A stretch of DNA of 64,000 nt from Syngnathus acus (GCF_901709675.1 NC_051105.1:10216604-10280603); one strand, 5' to 3'. Counted from the first letter of the stretch, positions 16,101 through 29,400 are shown. Notes: generated from the sequence alone by a model not told the origin. Numbers and translations are program-made.

Positions 16101-18654
16101 ACCTCTCGAAAGATTTCATGACCACAGATTCATTGTCACTTTTAGCCCAGTTCAAAGGAACTTCATTAGAAAATAAAACTCCACAAAATACTCAAAATAA
16201 AACTTTCTTTCGTGTATTTCCCCGACAGCTGTGGACCATCGCCGTCATGTTTTTTAGGAAGAAGTACAAGAGGCCGCCTCACTTGTTCACAACCAACCTT
16301 TTCGTGGCACAGGTGAGTGCGCAAAAACAGTTCAAGGTTCAAAATCATCTCTGAGCATTAACTGGCATTATTTGTTTTAGTTACTCACTTGTTTGGGAAT
16401 GATCGTGTGGAAATTTGTGGCGAGAAGACACGACTTTGTCGGCCAGATATTGTCTTTCACGCTTCTGTGCACCTCGCTCTATTGCACTTATATTTGGCCA
16501 GGTATGTTTAGAATACACAAGGACGTCATAAAGAGGCGCTGATTGGTTTTAACGCCCGTGTTTCTCATCTTAGGCATCATTGCACTCTCTATTGTACTCC
16601 TGAGAAGGTTTGAGCATCGCAAGGTTTCGTCTGGCTGGTTTCTTATTGCGGGCTGGGGGTGAGTACGGCTCAATTTTTAAAATGGCTTTTTGATGAGCTT
16701 AGTAGCAAATAAATCCATAAAATACATATTTAAAAAATTGTCTAAAAACTAGTTGGTTGTTACTATTTTGCACTGTAATATATATATATATATATATATA
16801 CTATTTTATTTTTTTATTTACATTTTTTTAAATTTAATGAACTTTTTTCTGATGAAAAGGATCCCTGCATTCATAACTGCCGTGTTGCTCATCTGCGGGG
16901 AAAAACTCCCGAACACCTTGGATTCGTCGCTCTTTTACAGCAAACCGCAAGTATGTGGTGAAAATCAATTTTTGCAGTTTGTGCTGCTTCCTTATGTGTG
17001 TTTGCTTTGACAGATCATCTGCAGCACTTTTGTGCTATCCGTCAGTATACTACTATTGGGAGGGTGCTTGGTGTTTCTCAGTCGAGAAAGCTGGGCACAA
17101 AAAGACCAAAATCGGGAGGAGAATACGTCCGACGAAGACCTCGTGACTGAACAAGATAATCACGCTCTGTTTGAACCAGAAGACCAGTCAGCAGATCCCA
17201 ACACAGGTACTGTTATTGAACGCATCAAAAAAGTCCTTATAACATCGTTATACTGCCCCCAGGTGGCCAACATAGGCATAACAGGAGCTGCATTCAATTG
17301 CTGTAGTGACAAAAATTGATTATTTGGAATTATTTTATTTTTTTCATTACTGTTATGCAGTATAACAGGTGGTATTCTCCCCCCCATTTAAAAACGCATT
17401 ACTTTTTTTTTCTGATTATAAATTGCTGTCACTTTGTCAGTGTGCGAATGTCCGCCATCCCAGCCCATGCTCATCACAAGTTTGAACCCCACGACAAACA
17501 CACTCGCAGGTATCAAGCAATAATCTGAATTTGAATTTACTGCCTGCACAGGAGGAGGAAATGTTTATTCCAAATGTGTACTCTGCCCCCCTCAGGTCAA
17601 AGTGAGAATTGCAATGATTCAAACGTGTGCCTCGAGTTCCGAGTGGAAGAGCACCATTGGGATGAAGATAGACAAGTGGCCCGTCATGTGCTCTTGTGTT
17701 TGCTTCTGGCTGTCGGCTCGCTAGTTGTGAGTACAACAACAACAAAATCACGTCTTATTTAATGTACTGACTGGTCCTTCAGCTGCATTTTCCTCCCCTT
17801 GTGGTAGAACTTGTCCAGCTGTGTGTGGTTGCTCTTGTACCAAGACCCGGGTCGACTTTACGTGGAGCTGCAGTTTTTTTGTGTGGTGGCCAACTACGGG
17901 CAGGTTGGTGTTCTAATATTGCTGAGAGTGCAGTAAGTCACACAGCACATGATGGCGTGTCATGTGATTGCAGGGCTTTGTCTCCTTTGCTCTGTTTGGC
18001 CTGGACAAACATCTCATCATACTGCCGTTTTGGAGAAGGTGAGAGACCAATACTATTGTAAAAATACTCGAGTCACACTGTTATAAATAGAACACCTATT
18101 AATAGCTAGCGTCCCAAATTGTTTATTAAAGGTTGATGTTTGTTGTTGTCTGTGGCTTAGGTTACGCACACTTTGGTATGGAAAAAGACAAGAAGAGCAA
18201 CCACAAAGTAACGTGAGCGAGGAGATCAGGATGACGTGCACTGACTTCATCAAAAACCATAAAGAGCAGTGTTTTCACGACATTGTCAGGAAGAAAAGGT
18301 GAGAGCATGTCCTGTTCAAGGAAATGAGTAAATATTTTTCCTGACATTACACTTTTGTTCTATTGTCTCTTGTTCCGTTCATTTTTTTTATTTATTTTTT
18401 TTACCCCTTCTAAAAATTGTACATTGCTCAAAAACAAAACTGAGATTTTTTTTTCCAGGTGTGGGGTGAGGACAATGGTGGACTGTTTCCTGGGCTGTGA
18501 ATTTGTGGAGTGGCTGCAGCAGGCGGGCTTGGCTCAGGATGGAGACACGGCCGTACTCTACGGCACCCATTTGCTGCAGGGCGGCGTTCTTCAGCACATC
18601 GAGGAGGAACGCGCCTTCCAAGACGCTGCCATATTTTACTCCTTTGTGACCTAA
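13191..18654 (+). CDS. gpr155: GPR155/LYCHOS lysosomal cholesterol-sensing membrane protein (15 coding exons)
   Basis: Coding exons are 13191-13623, 13762-14161, 14252-14414, 14535-14690, 16229-16312, 16381-16501, 16574-16658, 16860-16950, 17014-17206, 17441-17509, 17596-17726, 17808-17903, 17974-18038, 18161-18298 and 18459-18654. All phases close to 806 residues (the human protein is about 870). The first four exons encode the auxin-carrier/PIN-like transporter fold, with many hydrophobic helices. The middle exons encode the GPCR-like helices and an acidic, poorly conserved loop (exon 9). The last two exons encode a DEP domain ending IFYSFVT. The family protein sits in the lysosomal membrane, senses cholesterol and promotes mTORC1 signalling. 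The ATG at 13191 gives the usual start, MALFTTAATI. The intron between 14690 and 16229 carries an antisense LINE. The gene converges on scrn3. Confidence 0.94.
14788..16160 (-). mobile_element. 5'-truncated L2/Rex1-type non-LTR retrotransposon
   Basis: The element lies antisense inside gpr155 intron 4. On the minus strand an uninterrupted 387-codon frame (16155-14992) contains the core of a reverse transcriptase: palm motif A (FVDFSSAFNT), motif B ([16 protein letters not shown]) and the catalytic YADDTT of motif C. A C-terminal region of the L2/Rex1 type follows (RLYFLRQLKK, DSFFPQAVALMNS). The 3' end has AATAAA (complement at 14813-14818) and then three CTTGAAT units (14788-14808), typical of the tails of these fish LINEs. 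The apurinic endonuclease and the amino end of the RT are missing, as usual for 5' truncation. The absence of stop codons suggests a fairly recent insertion. I could not find a clean target-site duplication. Confidence 0.88.
16777..16801. repeat. (AT)n microsatellite in a gpr155 intron
   Basis: A run of alternating A and T, about 25 bp long, lies within the intron upstream of the exon at 16860. Confidence 0.8.
17253..17268 (-). promoter_or_regulatory. CTCF-like motif (gpr155 intron)
   Basis: The minus strand reads TGGCCACCTGGGGGCAGTA, one of the best matches in the window. Confidence 0.5.
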
Positions 18655-19390
18655 GCCGTCACCCAGTGAGTACTTGAACTTCGGCGCTGTATGAAGGTGG
18701 CTACGCTTCAAAAAGCGCTTAAGGCCAGTCAGTAGCTATTCGGGGGCACGAAAGCTGCAAGTTGTTGCTTGCTCTCAGATGTGAATGTAGCCATGGCATT
18801 TTCAGCCTGCAGGCAAACCAAACATGCATGGTGTTTAATAATAGAGATGCACCTTTCAGAAGTGATGACGTGTTCATATGTGGAGGACTAATTAATAGCA
18901 TATTTAATTCCTCACAACTACGATTGTATTATAGCTTGAAAATCAAAATGAACCAAATGGTCAATACAGAACCTAAAAGTATTTTTTTGAGCAGTGATAG
19001 TACTGTCAACATTTGTGCCAGTATGTGAGTGTATATGTACAAAGAAATAAGGTTATTTCTGGTTACCTCACCACCAAAGAAGGGATTTTGAACTTTGTCT
19101 TTTTTTGAGCATTTGTCTTGTCTGTAGCACATGTTTGTTTGCACATTTAAAAAAAAAAAAAAAAAAAAAGGTCCATTACCATCAAGGCTATTTATTGATG
19201 ATAACAATACTGGATAAACGGCAGGAAAATAAATTTCATTTTTGCTCAGGTGGAATCTTATTGCAAGCTAAGAACTGTATTCACATTAAGTAAATATTTA
19301 TAAATAATTATATGCAATTATGACACATTTTGTACAGTGCTGCTTATTTATGGATTGTTTTGAATAAATCTGCAGATAATGCTACTGACA
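18655..19390 (+). other. gpr155 3' untranslated region, probably overlapping that of scrn3
   Basis: This follows the TAA at 18652-18654. AATAAA at 19363-19368 gives a plausible plus-strand 3' end. For the convergent scrn3, the nearest minus-strand AATAAA is at 19196-19191. If both signals are used, the two transcripts overlap tail to tail by roughly 170 bp. A 20-nt A run lies near 19150. Confidence 0.4.
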
Positions 19391-19432
19391 ATTACTGTGT
19401 GGAGTATATCACTTTGATGTGCTTTCTATTGA

Positions 19433-21396
<1,964 letters not shown>

Positions 21397-22286
21397 GCTG
21401 GTTCACAAGAGGACTAGACTTGATTGCGATGAGGACGTCACATATAACCTGAAAATAGACGACAGCGTTCAAGTGCAAACATAAGGTAAATCACACGCCA
21501 TACAATAATATCATTGTTACCTCTTACGGTCTGTCGGTGTTTACAAATGTCGGTGGCTCGATTGTTTACGGCAGTCACGTGACAATACAGCTATTACCTG
21601 CATCGTAATTGTGACACAGGCAGTTGATACCAGTTTTATTACTTTGTATTTTCATGTAGAAATACACTACTCGTTTATTTCATATACTATTGAGACATAT
21701 GATATATTATTTAATTTTACCAAAGTATCCCAAAACATTCTAAGATTTACGACACTTTCTGCGGTTTAATGTAACCTATCATGGTGCGTTAAGGGCACCT
21801 CGGATTTATTTGGTGATGGTGTGCGATTTACTTTTCACTGTTCAAGATAAAAGAAGCTATGAGAACTACCGCAATTGTATTTGTCATTTTATTTCACTGC
21901 TTGCCAATTACGCTATCAACTGCTGACGAGTCAGTTGTGCGGCTAACGAAATGCGCATAATGTCAAAGAATAAACGATTTGCTATCATGACAGGCAAGTT
22001 CTGTCATGAGCAATTATCACTACGTCACACCACACACATAATGTGGGCTATAACGCTTAAAAAAATACAGGTAAAAACCGCAGTACATTTAATTTTCCGT
22101 TTAAAAGTTAAGTACTATTCTTATGAGCGTTATTTCCCACTCACAAAAAACTGTCATTTATTTTCCCGATAAAAGTGAAAGCATCGACAACTTCCGCCTG
22201 CTTTTAGTTTACTTCCGGAGACAGCAAAGCTATCAAGCGTTAGCTGAAAATTCACTTTAACACTCGGTCGATTTTCGTTATCAGCC
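21397..22286. promoter_or_regulatory. Divergent scrn3-cir1 promoter region
   Basis: This is an 890-bp interval between the divergent start codons of scrn3 (minus) and cir1 (plus), the same head-to-head arrangement as in human. Visible sites are a CRE-like GACGTCA (21434-21440), the exact palindrome GTCACGTGAC (21575-21584) and two ETS-type ACTTCCG sites (22190-22196 and 22211-22217) just upstream of the cir1 ATG. ETS sites near the start are common in housekeeping promoters. The central part (21650-22100) is AT-rich. Confidence 0.55.
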
Positions 22287-25200
22287 ATGGGGAAGTCTTT
22301 TGCCAACTTCATGTGTAAAAAGGATTTCCACCCTGCGTCGAAGTCTAATATCAAGAAGGTGAGTACAAGTTTCGGAATGAACGTTTGCGGTAAAGCGTCC
22401 ATTTTGCTAGTAAACACTGGCTTCCTTCGCCTACACTCGAGTTTAACACGAGTATGATAGTCAACTAATTTGTATTATAGGGAAATTAGTCAATTGTTTC
22501 CAGCATTTCTTGAGACACCATGCCTGAAACAATGATGTTTTTTTTTTTTTTTAATCTTCTCAATTCCCTCACAAATTGACTACTTCGCTTACGATGTGTT
22601 CATGGCAGTGTCAAACATTTTCAAGGTGTGTTCCTCCTTGTTCAGGTATGGATAGCAGAGCAGAAACTAACTTTCGAGAAGAGAAAGCAGGAAGACCTGA
22701 TGTCGGCTTATCTGAAGGAGCAGGACACCTACAACAACAGGTAACTTAAAACATGTTTATTAATACGCAATGTGACAGTTGGGCCTGTTTACTTGTACAC
22801 CAACCTGACATACTTGCAGGAACTGGAGAAAGACATTCCGAGATGTTGATTCTTAAATGATAATTTTCTGACAATGTGAAATAATGATCTGATGACTGTT
22901 TGAGCATTCATTTTGTTTTCCTTACCTTTAGAGTGTTGATGGGGGATGACCGTGTTAAAAATGGGCTCAATTTCATGTATGAAGCTCCACCGGGAGCATC
23001 AAAAGGTAAGTAATCTTGTCAACCAGACTCTTTAAATCCAACTTGTGTGTGTACTTGTCAACCCGATTCTTTAAATCCAACTTGTGTGTGTGTACTGAAG
23101 AAAAATGTGTTATTTTACATCCTTTTTGATGAGCTGAGTTCAATGATTGTTCACAAATCTGTGTTTTTGAGCACTTCTTCTTAGCCAAGATATTTATCCA
23201 CCTCACAAATGTGGCTTGTTTATATTTACATTCAGTCCTAATGCTTGTTTTCCTCTCCCCTACAATTCCTGTCCATTCTGAAGAGGAGAAAGCAGAGGTA
23301 AAACTCAGACCTTTACCGTCTCCTGATGAGCTTTAATAAAATTGTATCAGTTATCATGCCTATATTACTCATTTGGATCCATTTTCTTCTCTAAGGAGGG
23401 AGAAGAAGAGTGCAAATTTGAATGGCAGAAGGGAGCCCCCAGAGAAAAGTAACAAAAAATAATAATTTACTCACTGCTAATTTACATGATGCTTATTTTT
23501 TTTAATGAACCAAAATTTCAATTCTTTTTGCAGATATGCTAAAGATGACATGAATATCAGAGATCAGCCTTTTGGAATCCAGGTGACTTGTTGTGCTTTG
23601 CCTGCTTACCAACTAATGTTTGTTAAATTTCATGTTACATTTCCTATTGAAAAATATTGACAATTTCAATCCACACTGAAGAAATGTCAACAAGAAGAGA
23701 ACGAGCATTGAGTTGTGTCTTATGGTCTCAAGTTGCTAAATTATATGATGTTTGGTGTTTTGGAAGTCAAATGAATTGTTGACATGGCAAAACTGCGTTG
23801 ACATTCCAGGTGCGCAATGTGCGCTGTATCAAATGTCACAAGTGGGGCCACGTAAACACGGACAGAGAATGCCCTCTGTTTGGACTGTCGGGCATCAACG
23901 CCAGCGCGGCGCCTACCGAGGAGTCTGCAGGTACACTTTTTATTTTTTTATTTTACTTCTCTATTTTTTATTTTTCCTTCAAGTTACAGAATGACAGTGT
24001 CAGACAATATTTGCAATCAGTGAGTGGAGTTCAGGTCACACTCAAAGGTTTCAGAAGCTGAAGCTGTCAGGTTTTCCGCCTTGAGCACATTTGTAGCGCA
24101 ATCAGCGAGTAATAATCTTCCACCCCGGGAGAATCCGGTCAACGGCTCCATTTTACGGCACTCTAATGGCTGTCACCCCACGGAAGGAAAAAAAAAGAAG
24201 TAATTATCGTGTATTGTGATTTCCCCCTAACCGATGCTTTGCCCAGGCTTGATATTGTGTGATTTGCTCTGCCGGAAGTGGAGTGACTTGTTTTGATGTG
24301 AGGTTCCGTTAACAAAGCCGCCCTCGAAATTCACACCGCCGGAGACGGCGGTGGGCCAGGGTCCGCCGTCAATGGCGCTGTGATGCTATGATTTGCACTA
24401 ACAGGTCCATCCATGCACCCCTCGGAGCTAATGGCCGAGATGCGTAACAGCGGGTTTGCCCTCAAGAAATGTGTCCTTGATCGAAGCGCTACCGTTTGTG
24501 ATGCGGCGCAGGTAATTGTCTCACGCACTCTCTTTCTCTCTCTCACAAACACACACACGAGTCTATTGTACCCTTGGAAAAGGGCAAGCTAATGTTTGTT
24601 AGCCTATGCTAAAAGAACGCATGTGTGTGTAATTTTAGGATTCCATGATTCAAGACTAACTCCTTGTCAAATTGGTCCTAAAATGATCAATTTAGGGCAA
24701 TGTGAATATCCAACTAAAAAAATTAAGTGACAAAAAAAAACATTGTACTGTAATATATACCAACTATAAATAGAATGGATAACTTATATTGAGGAGCAAA
24801 CCTGATTGTGGTCTAATTTTCTATTTCCCCAGAGCTGCATTTGTATTTGTTATTGACTTGTTATTAATAAACCTAATTTTCATTTTCTTTTTTTGAAGGA
24901 ATATGTCGCAAGTGACCAAGAGGAGGATCCAGAGATGGAATTTTTGAAATCTTTAACAACCAAGCAGAAACAGAAGCTCCTCAGGTAAAAACAAAAAAAC
25001 AAAAAACCTCCATATTTTGTGCAACGTGTGTATTTTTGTTTTCTAAAAGTGCTGCCCTTTTATTTAATTTGCAAAACAATTTGTTAAAGCATTGCCAAAT
25101 CTAAAACACAAATCTAGAATTTGTGCAGTTCTACATTACGGTATCGGCAATTACAAAACTTTAGAATATTTAAATGAATGTCTTTCTCACCGCCCCGATC

Positions 25201-25703
25201 TAAACGGCAATTTCTGGTGCGAAATGCGAAAGTAGCCCTAATTTTGTGGTCGTGTGCGGCGTCAACACTCGTGACTCATCAACAGGAAACTCGACCGTCT
25301 GGAGAAGAAAAATTCCAAGAAAAAGAAGAGTAAAAAAGAAAAGAAAAACAGCAAAAGGAAGCACAAGAAAAAGCAGGAGAGCAGCTCGAGCAGCTCAAGC
25401 AGCAGCGACAGCGACTCATCCAGTAGCTCCAGCAACTCCGACGGCAACTTCAAGAGCCAAAAGAAGAGCAAGAAGAAGAAGAAGGCATCCTGCCGCGAGC
25501 GCAGCGCCGACAGGCCAGATCAGAGCCGACAAAAGGCTTCGGCCAGCCCGCGCGCCGGAGAACGTCGACACACGCGGACGCAGAGAGGAAGCGGTCACGA
25601 CGAGGAGAGCAGGAAGAAAAAGGAGATGCCGGAGAGAGGTCGCGAACGCACGCGAGAGCGGAGCCGCAGCAGCGAGCGCCATCACAGACGAGAGAGACGC
25701 TGA
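22287..25703 (+). CDS. cir1: CIR1, corepressor interacting with RBPJ (10 exons)
   Basis: Coding exons are 22287-22358, 22646-22740, 22932-23005, 23284-23297, 23396-23448, 23534-23582, 23810-23930, 24405-24511, 24899-24984 and 25286-25703, giving 362 residues. The N-terminal CIR domain ([20 protein letters not shown]) is near-identical to vertebrate CIR1. A zinc-knuckle-like CX2CX4HX6C follows (Cys125, Cys128, His133, Cys140 in [18 protein letters not shown]), then the conserved [18 protein letters not shown] and [20 protein letters not shown] segments. The C-terminus is a lysine tract, a serine tract and an Arg/Ser-rich tail. Known role: it bridges RBPJ (CBF1) to histone deacetylase/SAP30 corepressor complexes in Notch target repression and also touches splicing factors. 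Exon 4 is only 14 nt. The tail is about 90 residues shorter than human CIR1, and RS-coding sequence continues past the stop in another frame. Confidence 0.94.
23015..23092. repeat. 39-bp tandem duplication in cir1 intron 3
   Basis: Two adjacent near-identical 39-bp units (start CTTGTCAACC, end TTGTGTGTGTA) begin at 23015 and 23054. They look like a local replication slip and are of no obvious function. Confidence 0.8.
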
Positions 25704-26010
25704 GAGGAAGAGGAAGGAAAGGGCAGCAGATGAGAGGAATAGAAGCAGAGACCGAAGCAGAAGTCGTGACAGGAGCAGTAGAAAGCACCGAGGGCGCCTT
25801 TATTTAGATTTGGGTTTTTAGTGCTGAAGAGGCATGGAGTTCTCTTTCCCACCACTTGAGGGCGACGCTGGACCAAATATTGTCACTTCTGCGCGTTGGA
25901 ACAATTTGATTCACACAATATTCTAGACAAGTTTTTTTTTTTTTAGCCTGTTAAACAATAATTAATTGTGTGTATATGCAGGTTTTCAGACCTATAATAA
26001 AAGAAATTCA
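25704..26010 (+). other. cir1 3' untranslated region
   Basis: This follows the TGA at 25701-25703. The first 100 bases retain Arg/Ser-codon character in a different frame (see findings). AATAAA occurs at 25996-26001. A CTCF-like motif sits at 25852. Confidence 0.5.
25852..25866 (+). promoter_or_regulatory. CTCF-like motif (cir1 3' region)
   Basis: The plus strand reads CCACTTGAGGGCGAC. Confidence 0.4.
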
Positions 26011-27489
26011 ACCTCCCCCCAAAATTTACGTGTTTATTGTGAATAGACGGAGTATATTATTCGTATTGTGAAATAATTAATTTTTGAATTTACTAGCGAA
26101 ATTTATTCCCATTATTTTCCCAAAGTTTTTGTCGAACACTATTCTGCGCGACAGTTGAGAAATGTAAAGAATTGAAATTAAATATTGAAACCAAGAGGGA
26201 AAAACACAAACGCAAGGCCGTCTTTGACACATTAGATTGATGCGTTTTATGTACGTACATCAAAATGACGGGTTTTATTTTATTTCTGCTTTCATGTGAA
26301 CCGTCACATCGCGGCGGAACAAATGTTTTGCAAGCTTTACACATCCAATTTAGTTGACGCCAGATAAAATATTTGATCCTAATTAGTTGTGGTAAACGGC
26401 TCTAAAGATTTTCTTCAGATAAGTTTTTTTATGGTATTTGTCCACTGACTTTTCATCAAGACAATCGTCCCATGTCTTCTCATTGCCGGTTTTAATGCAA
26501 CATCTCTTAAAAAAAAATAGACATGGATGCAGCGTTTTGAGCATGCCAGACTCCTTTTGAAAGACTTTGGAAGCTCTGCTGCCCAAACACAAAGAAGTCG
26601 TTGAGCATCTTTGAACCTTTTAATTTCACATTTCAGCGAGCCCAGCAAGAAGCATTTTAGCATCGGACATTGCTCTTAACGTGTCATTATTATGGTTAAT
26701 TTATTTTATTTATTGTGAAAAATATCAGTCTTTATCAAAACGGCCAAAATGTAAGGTTTGCATTTGAACAGTTTCATTTAGCCCTCGTTAACGTGAAGTG
26801 AACAAAAGATCTTTTTGATATTAATTACATATGTGATCATGCCCGAGTCCCTAACCTCAAATACAAAACACATGGGGCCGTGCATGTGTTCCAAGTCATA
26901 ATTAATCGCATTTGCATTTGGCCACGAAATGCCCTTTTTACGCCACATTAAGCAATGATTTATTCTACAAGGGGAAAATAGCCTTTGTGATTTTGACAAT
27001 TAAAATAGGCCCAAATAAATACATGTGAAATGTTGCATCACACAGTAAAAGCTTTTTTTCCATGTGTTTTAATGACTTTTAAAATGAAAGTCTTATACGT
27101 GTGAATTTATACAGGTAAACATTTAGATATAGATTTTTTTAGAGCAACAACAACAACAAAAAAATAAAACGGAAAATTTGAAGAAAGCTGTGCACGTACA
27201 TAGAATATCCACAAAGTGCATCTTAAATTAAACTCCCTGACGTTCAGGTTAGAAGCAACACGGAAAACAATATTAAGAAAAACAATACGAACATGAAGTG
27301 AACACGTGGTCATATACAAGATGCAACTCACATTGTCCCACGTTCAACAGGTTTCTCCTCACAATTAAATACTGCCGTAGCGTCTAGAGGTGAGCTCTTA
27401 TTTTTGTTTTTCTTCCCATGAAAGATTCACTTGTTAAATTAAGACCCGTGTAATTGAGTTCGGACGCGGGGGTCCCTTTCTCCCCCCCA
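26011..27489 (-). other. cir1-sp9 intergenic region including the sp9 3' untranslated region
   Basis: cir1 and sp9 converge here. The block is AT-rich and holds no recognisable coding sequence. The right part (roughly 27100-27489) should be the sp9 3' untranslated region, but I cannot pick a single polyadenylation signal. Confidence 0.45.
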
Positions 27490-28974
27490 TCAGGGCTCAT
27501 CGTGGGGGGGCTGGTCCTTAACCGTGATCCTCGGGTTGACCCCATCCAAAATAAGGTCCGGGGACTCGGACCTGGGGGTCTCCAAGTTGCTGGTGTCGGT
27601 GTCGCTATCGCTACCCTTCTTGCCTCCGCCCCCGGCCGTGTGCGTCTTGATGTGCTTGCTCAAGTGGTCGCTGCGCATGAAGCGCTTGTTGCACACCGGG
27701 CAGGCGAAGCGCTTCTCGCCGGTGTGGGTCCTCAAGTGTCTTTGCAGCTCGTCGGAGCGCGTGAAGCGCTTGCCGCAGAAGAGCCAGTTGCACACGAACG
27801 GCCTCTCGCCAGTGTGCCACCGCAAGTGCGCCTTGAGGTGCGACGTCTTGCCGTACACCTTGCCGCAGCCCGGGATGTGGCAGCTGTGCAGTCCCTTCCG
27901 ACGCAGGCTGGCCCCGGCCGGACCGAGCCGCTCGGCCTCCTGGCAGTTCGGGCAATCGCACGTCGCCCGCCCGGAGTACCTCCGCGACGAGCGTGACGAG
28001 CCGCTTATTCCCGAGCCGCCCCCGGAGATCATGGCGCTGGCCGCAGCCGCAGCGGAGGTGTCCGTATAGGCGGGCAGCACCGTTTTGAAGCCGTCCTGGG
28101 CCAACAGGTGCTGGCCGGTGGTCAGCAGGTGCGACGCGCTGGGGCTGATCCCCGTCGAGCTGAAGGCCGAGTGCGTGAGCGAGGAGAAATCCGCGTTGTA
28201 GCTGCTCAGCTGCGAGTGGATGGCCTGCGGGGTGCCCGAGTGCAGAGAGCCCTGGAGGGGGCCCGCGGGGTTCGGCACGTCGAGCCACGAGCCCGGGTTG
28301 GTGTGCACGTCCCACCAGGACGACGCGCCGTTGGCCACCTCACCGGAGATGGTGGAGTGGAAGCCGGACTTGTACCACGACTCGTACGGATGCGCCATGC
28401 CCACCCGCGGGTACAGGCTCTCCGCGGAGGTGTGCACCTTGGAGAGGAAGGCCGACTGGCCGGACTCTTGGCTCGAGACGCCGCCGCCGTTGGTAAACAA
28501 GCCGCCGTACTCGCTAGAGAAGGCGGCCGACGTCGGCGAGGTGGAGGCCAGGCAGAAGGCGCTGTTACTGGCGCAGCTCGTCGGCGGTAGTCCCGTGGGG
28601 GCGCGGCTGGTCGCCACCGCGAAGCCTGGCAGGGCCGAGCCCAAGTTGCAGCTCGACGTGGATCTTTTCCACGGGTGAAATCCACCCTTGGAGAATGCGC
28701 TGGAGTCGGGCAAAGTGGTGAGGGGGCTTGTGTTTCCGATTTTGTTGCAGGTCGCGGCCAGCATCGCTAAAGGTGTCGTTCCAAAACGAGGCTCTTCCTG
28801 GAGGGGGGAAAACCCAAACAAAGTTCCACTTAAACACCCTGCGTGGACGTGTATCGTAACACCCGCTCTTCCTACCGGACCGGAGGTAAGATAACTTCTT
28901 TCAAGTTGTACTGGCAAAAGTTATTCAAGTTTCACCTTGTAAAAAAAACTCACCCCAAGAATGGAGGTAGCCAT
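27490..28974 (-). CDS. sp9: Sp9 zinc-finger transcription factor (2 exons)
   Basis: Exon 1 (28974-28954) encodes MATSILG. A short intron follows, and exon 2 (28797-27490) encodes the rest, 442 residues in all. The Sp box reads [14 protein letters not shown] near the amino end. The middle is rich in serine, glycine and alanine. A Buttonhead box (CDCPNC, about residue 287) precedes three C2H2 fingers at about residues 311-393 ([55 protein letters not shown]), with the KHA/RER/RHK-type recognition helices that bind GC/GT boxes. The tail is [21 protein letters not shown]. The family acts in limb apical ectodermal ridge outgrowth and in ventral forebrain interneuron development. Short MATSILG first exons are standard for Sp6-Sp9. 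GC content is much higher than in the surroundings. A 111-bp duplication lies just upstream. Confidence 0.97.
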
Positions 28975-29400
28975 ATCCAAGTTGTGTCCCGGTGGCAAAA
29001 CGGGTGGCGATGTCGAACCTGCTCGGAACCGGAGTGATCCAGAGCCTCCGTGTTGTGGTTTGGCGCAACACGGGTTCTGTTGTGACTCCAAGTTGTGTCC
29101 CGGTAGCAAAACGGGCGGAGATGTCAAACCTGCTCGGAACCGGAATGATCCAGAGCCTCCGTGTTGTAGCTTGGCGCAACACGGGTTCTGTTGTGACTCC
29201 AGTCTCCCGGCACTACTTTGAGTTGGAGCAAGCGTCTTGTTTTGAAGTGGGGCTCACCGAGTGCTCGCAGCCAATCCGAAAGCGACTTGCGGGAACGCGG
29301 AAACCATTGACCAATCGGAGGAGCGTGCGTGCGCTGAGACGTCGTAGGCCACGCCCACATAGCATCTGCACCGCAGCCTCTTTCTAGGCTCACAGAATCC
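28975..29400 (-). promoter_or_regulatory. sp9: sp9 5' leader/promoter region
   Basis: This is GC-rich sequence upstream (right) of the sp9 start codon, relatively rich in CpG compared with the desert beyond 29.4 kb. It contains a two-copy 111-bp direct repeat and the inverted CCAAT-type sequences GACCAATCGG (29309-29318) and GCCAATCCG (about 29270-29278). The transcription start is not placed. Confidence 0.45.
28976..29197 (-). repeat. 111-bp tandem duplication abutting the sp9 start codon
   Basis: Copy 1 spans 28976-29086 and copy 2 spans 29087-29197, with only a few mismatches between them (for example GGTGGC versus GGTAGC). The unit length is a multiple of three (37 codons). No stop occurs in the frame of the sp9 start between an upstream ATG at 29127 and the normal ATG at 28974. 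Confidence 0.92.

Noticed and set aside
25246-25821. 191-codon Arg/Ala-rich frame over the last cir1 exon
   Set aside because: It is the +1 shadow of the cir1 tail for most of its length. The phase-consistent cir1 frame ends at 25703. Only its last 120 bases are of interest, as noted in the findings.
27454-28590. Several long frames on both strands over sp9
   Set aside because: They are overlapping shadows caused by the high GC content of the sp9 exon. The zinc-finger frame on the minus strand is the real one.
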